From Thalassoglobus sp. JC818 (GTDB lineage Bacteria > Planctomycetota > Planctomycetia > Planctomycetales > Planctomycetaceae), in assembly GCF_040717535.1 (NCBI RefSeq), contig NZ_JBFEFI010000007.1, forward strand, positions 124,001 to 188,000: a stretch of 64,000 nucleotides of DNA, given 5' to 3'. The notes below the pieces were generated by a model. The model saw only the letters and a list, made by a program, of their open reading frames with translations. It did not search any database and was not told where the DNA came from. Below, piece after piece: positions 63,125-64,000 of this stretch. The number at the start of each line of letters is the position of its first letter. Positions within the stretch are counted from its first letter, which is position 1. Made by a program: the position numbers and the translations under genes.

Positions 63125-64000
63125 ATGCAGAATTCGACAGCTGATCAACTTCGGCAATGGGACAACGATCACGTATGGCATCCCTTCACACCAATGGAGG
63201 CGTATCAGGCAGAAGGGGCGCCGATCATCGAAAGCGGCGACGGTTTTGAGCTCATCGACGTTGAGGGAAACCGCTATCTCGACGGGATTTCTGCGCTATG
63301 GTGCAATGTCCACGGCCACAATGTCCCGGAGATCAATCTCGCAATTCAGAATCAACTTGGGAAGATTGCCCACACGACTTTGCTCGGGATGTCCTCTTCC
63401 CCCAGCATCGAACTTGCCAAGCGGCTAGTCGATCTGGCACCGAAGTCGTTGACGAGAGTTTTCTACTCAGACAGCGGCTCCACGGCTGTTGAGGCAGCTT
63501 TGAAAATTGCGTGGCAATACCATCGGCAAAAACCCTCCGGGCCAGAGGAGCGAGACCTGTTTGGAACGGTCAGCGGAGCATATCATGGCGACACGATCGG
63601 TTCCGTCAGTGTGGGGAGCATTGAACTGTTCCATCAAGTTTACGGAAAGATGCTGTTTCAAACAGTCAGTGTTCCATCACCAGCTTCGATCACTTCTCTC
63701 CATTCAGAGAACCGGGACCGTGACGTTACAGACTGCTTTGATCAGGTGCGAAACATCATCGAAGAGTACGGGTCACGGATGAATGCGTTCGTGATTGAAC
63801 CGCTCGTTCAAGGGGCAGCCGGAATTCTCGTTCATCCCCCTGGTTATTTGCAGCACGTTCGTGAGCTGACACAAAAGGCTGGGATTCTGCTGATCTGCGA
63901 TGAAGTGGCAGTCGGTTTCGGACGAACAGGGACGATGTTTGCCTGCGAACAGGAAGATGTCGAACCGGATCTTATGTGTCTCGCCAAAGGCTTAACCGGA
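63125..64000 (+). CDS. bioA: Adenosylmethionine-8-amino-7-oxononanoate aminotransferase (3' part outside window)
   Basis: BioA makes 7,8-diaminopelargonate in biotin synthesis, with SAM as amino donor and PLP as cofactor. The first 292 codons are in the window and open to its end. Class III aminotransferase motifs are clear: WHPFTPM at the N-terminus (a BioA hallmark), [27 protein letters not shown] for PLP phosphate, [14 protein letters not shown], and [18 protein letters not shown]. The PLP Lys lies in CLAKGLTG at the very edge. The start is the ATG at 63125, with no good ribosome site. Biotin also serves AccD's partner, though the genes are 30 kb apart. Confidence 0.93.
   Translation, partial: MQNSTADQLRQWDNDHVWHPFTPMEAYQAEGAPIIESGDGFELIDVEGNRYLDGISALWCNVHGHNVPEINLAIQNQLGKIAHTTLLGMSSSPSIELAKRLVDLAPKSLTRVFYSDSGSTAVEAALKIAWQYHRQKPSGPEERDLFGTVSGAYHGDTIGSVSVGSIELFHQVYGKMLFQTVSVPSPASITSLHSENRDRDVTDCFDQVRNIIEEYGSRMNAFVIEPLVQGAAGILVHPPGYLQHVRELTQKAGILLICDEVAVGFGRTGTMFACEQEDVEPDLMCLAKGLTG

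Overview
This window is a stretch of chromosome from a planctomycete, most likely of the order Planctomycetales. The evidence is the combination of protein families that are rare elsewhere: DUF1501, DUF1549/DUF1553, DUF1571 and DUF1573 proteins, a PVC-type c-heme protein, a Cys-rich outer-membrane porin, very long signal peptidases with inserts, a short DnaA-like protein, and a squalene-hopene cyclase. Coding density is moderate, intergenic regions are long (several of 300-730 bp), and few genes form tight operons. I see no phage, insertion sequence, tRNA, rRNA or CRISPR array, so this reads as core chromosome with lineage-specific genes.

Layout. 1-4.1 kb, minus strand: a truncated membrane protein, an exported methyltransferase-rhodanese fusion, a sarcosine oxidase-type flavoenzyme and a secreted class C serine hydrolase. 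4.35-4.47 kb: a promoter, two hairpins and a terminator on the minus strand that together look like a self-standing small RNA of about 85 nt. 4.8-11.2 kb, plus strand: a redoxin/cytochrome/copper-monooxygenase/EF-hand protein, an RND/MMPL exporter and a membrane-anchored glycerophosphodiesterase. 11.2-16.7 kb: a glycan cluster (GT2-like protein, two sugar-nucleotide epimerases, a GT-C membrane transferase and a polyprenyl-phosphate-type GT2), with overlapping genes at its end. 16.7-23.6 kb: lgt, panC, an unknown protein, an exported esterase, a GT4 glycosyltransferase and cdsA.

23.7-27.1 kb: a lipoprotein that joins a 5'-nucleotidase-like fold to four c-heme sites, divergent from a porin. 27.3-29.8 kb: rplT and rpmI, unusually far apart, then gap with a promoter, structured leader and strong terminator. 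30.2-33.5 kb: rpe, a histidine-phosphatase homologue that has lost its catalytic histidines, accD and a Ser/Thr kinase. 33.5-38 kb, minus strand: an ABC-2 exporter pair, an FMN-binding oxidase-like protein and a GlmU N-domain-only uridylyltransferase-like protein. 38.2-42.9 kb: a DUF1501 protein, a small acidic-tailed membrane protein, a class I aminotransferase and a Flp-pilin-like gene with a long structured upstream region.

43-51 kb: a DUF1571 protein, a HEAT/c-heme protein, a degenerate Gfo/Idh/MocA protein and a compact operon (transglutaminase, Nudix-like, DUF1549/DUF1553). 51.2-56.4 kb: two tandem signal peptidases with zinc-ribbon-like and beta-rich inserts, then the DnaA-like gene. 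56.6-64 kb: squalene-hopene cyclase, a DUF1573 lipoprotein, a large exported PHP-type metallohydrolase and the start of bioA.

Themes: envelope building (lgt, two signal peptidases, cdsA, hopanoid synthesis, glycan cluster, porin) and periplasmic c-heme/redox proteins. The observations most worth following are the twin-hairpin small RNA at 4.35-4.43 kb, the tandem signal peptidases with inserts, the exported methyltransferase-rhodanese fusion and the histidine-phosphatase pseudoenzyme. All assignments come from reading motifs by eye; no database search was run.
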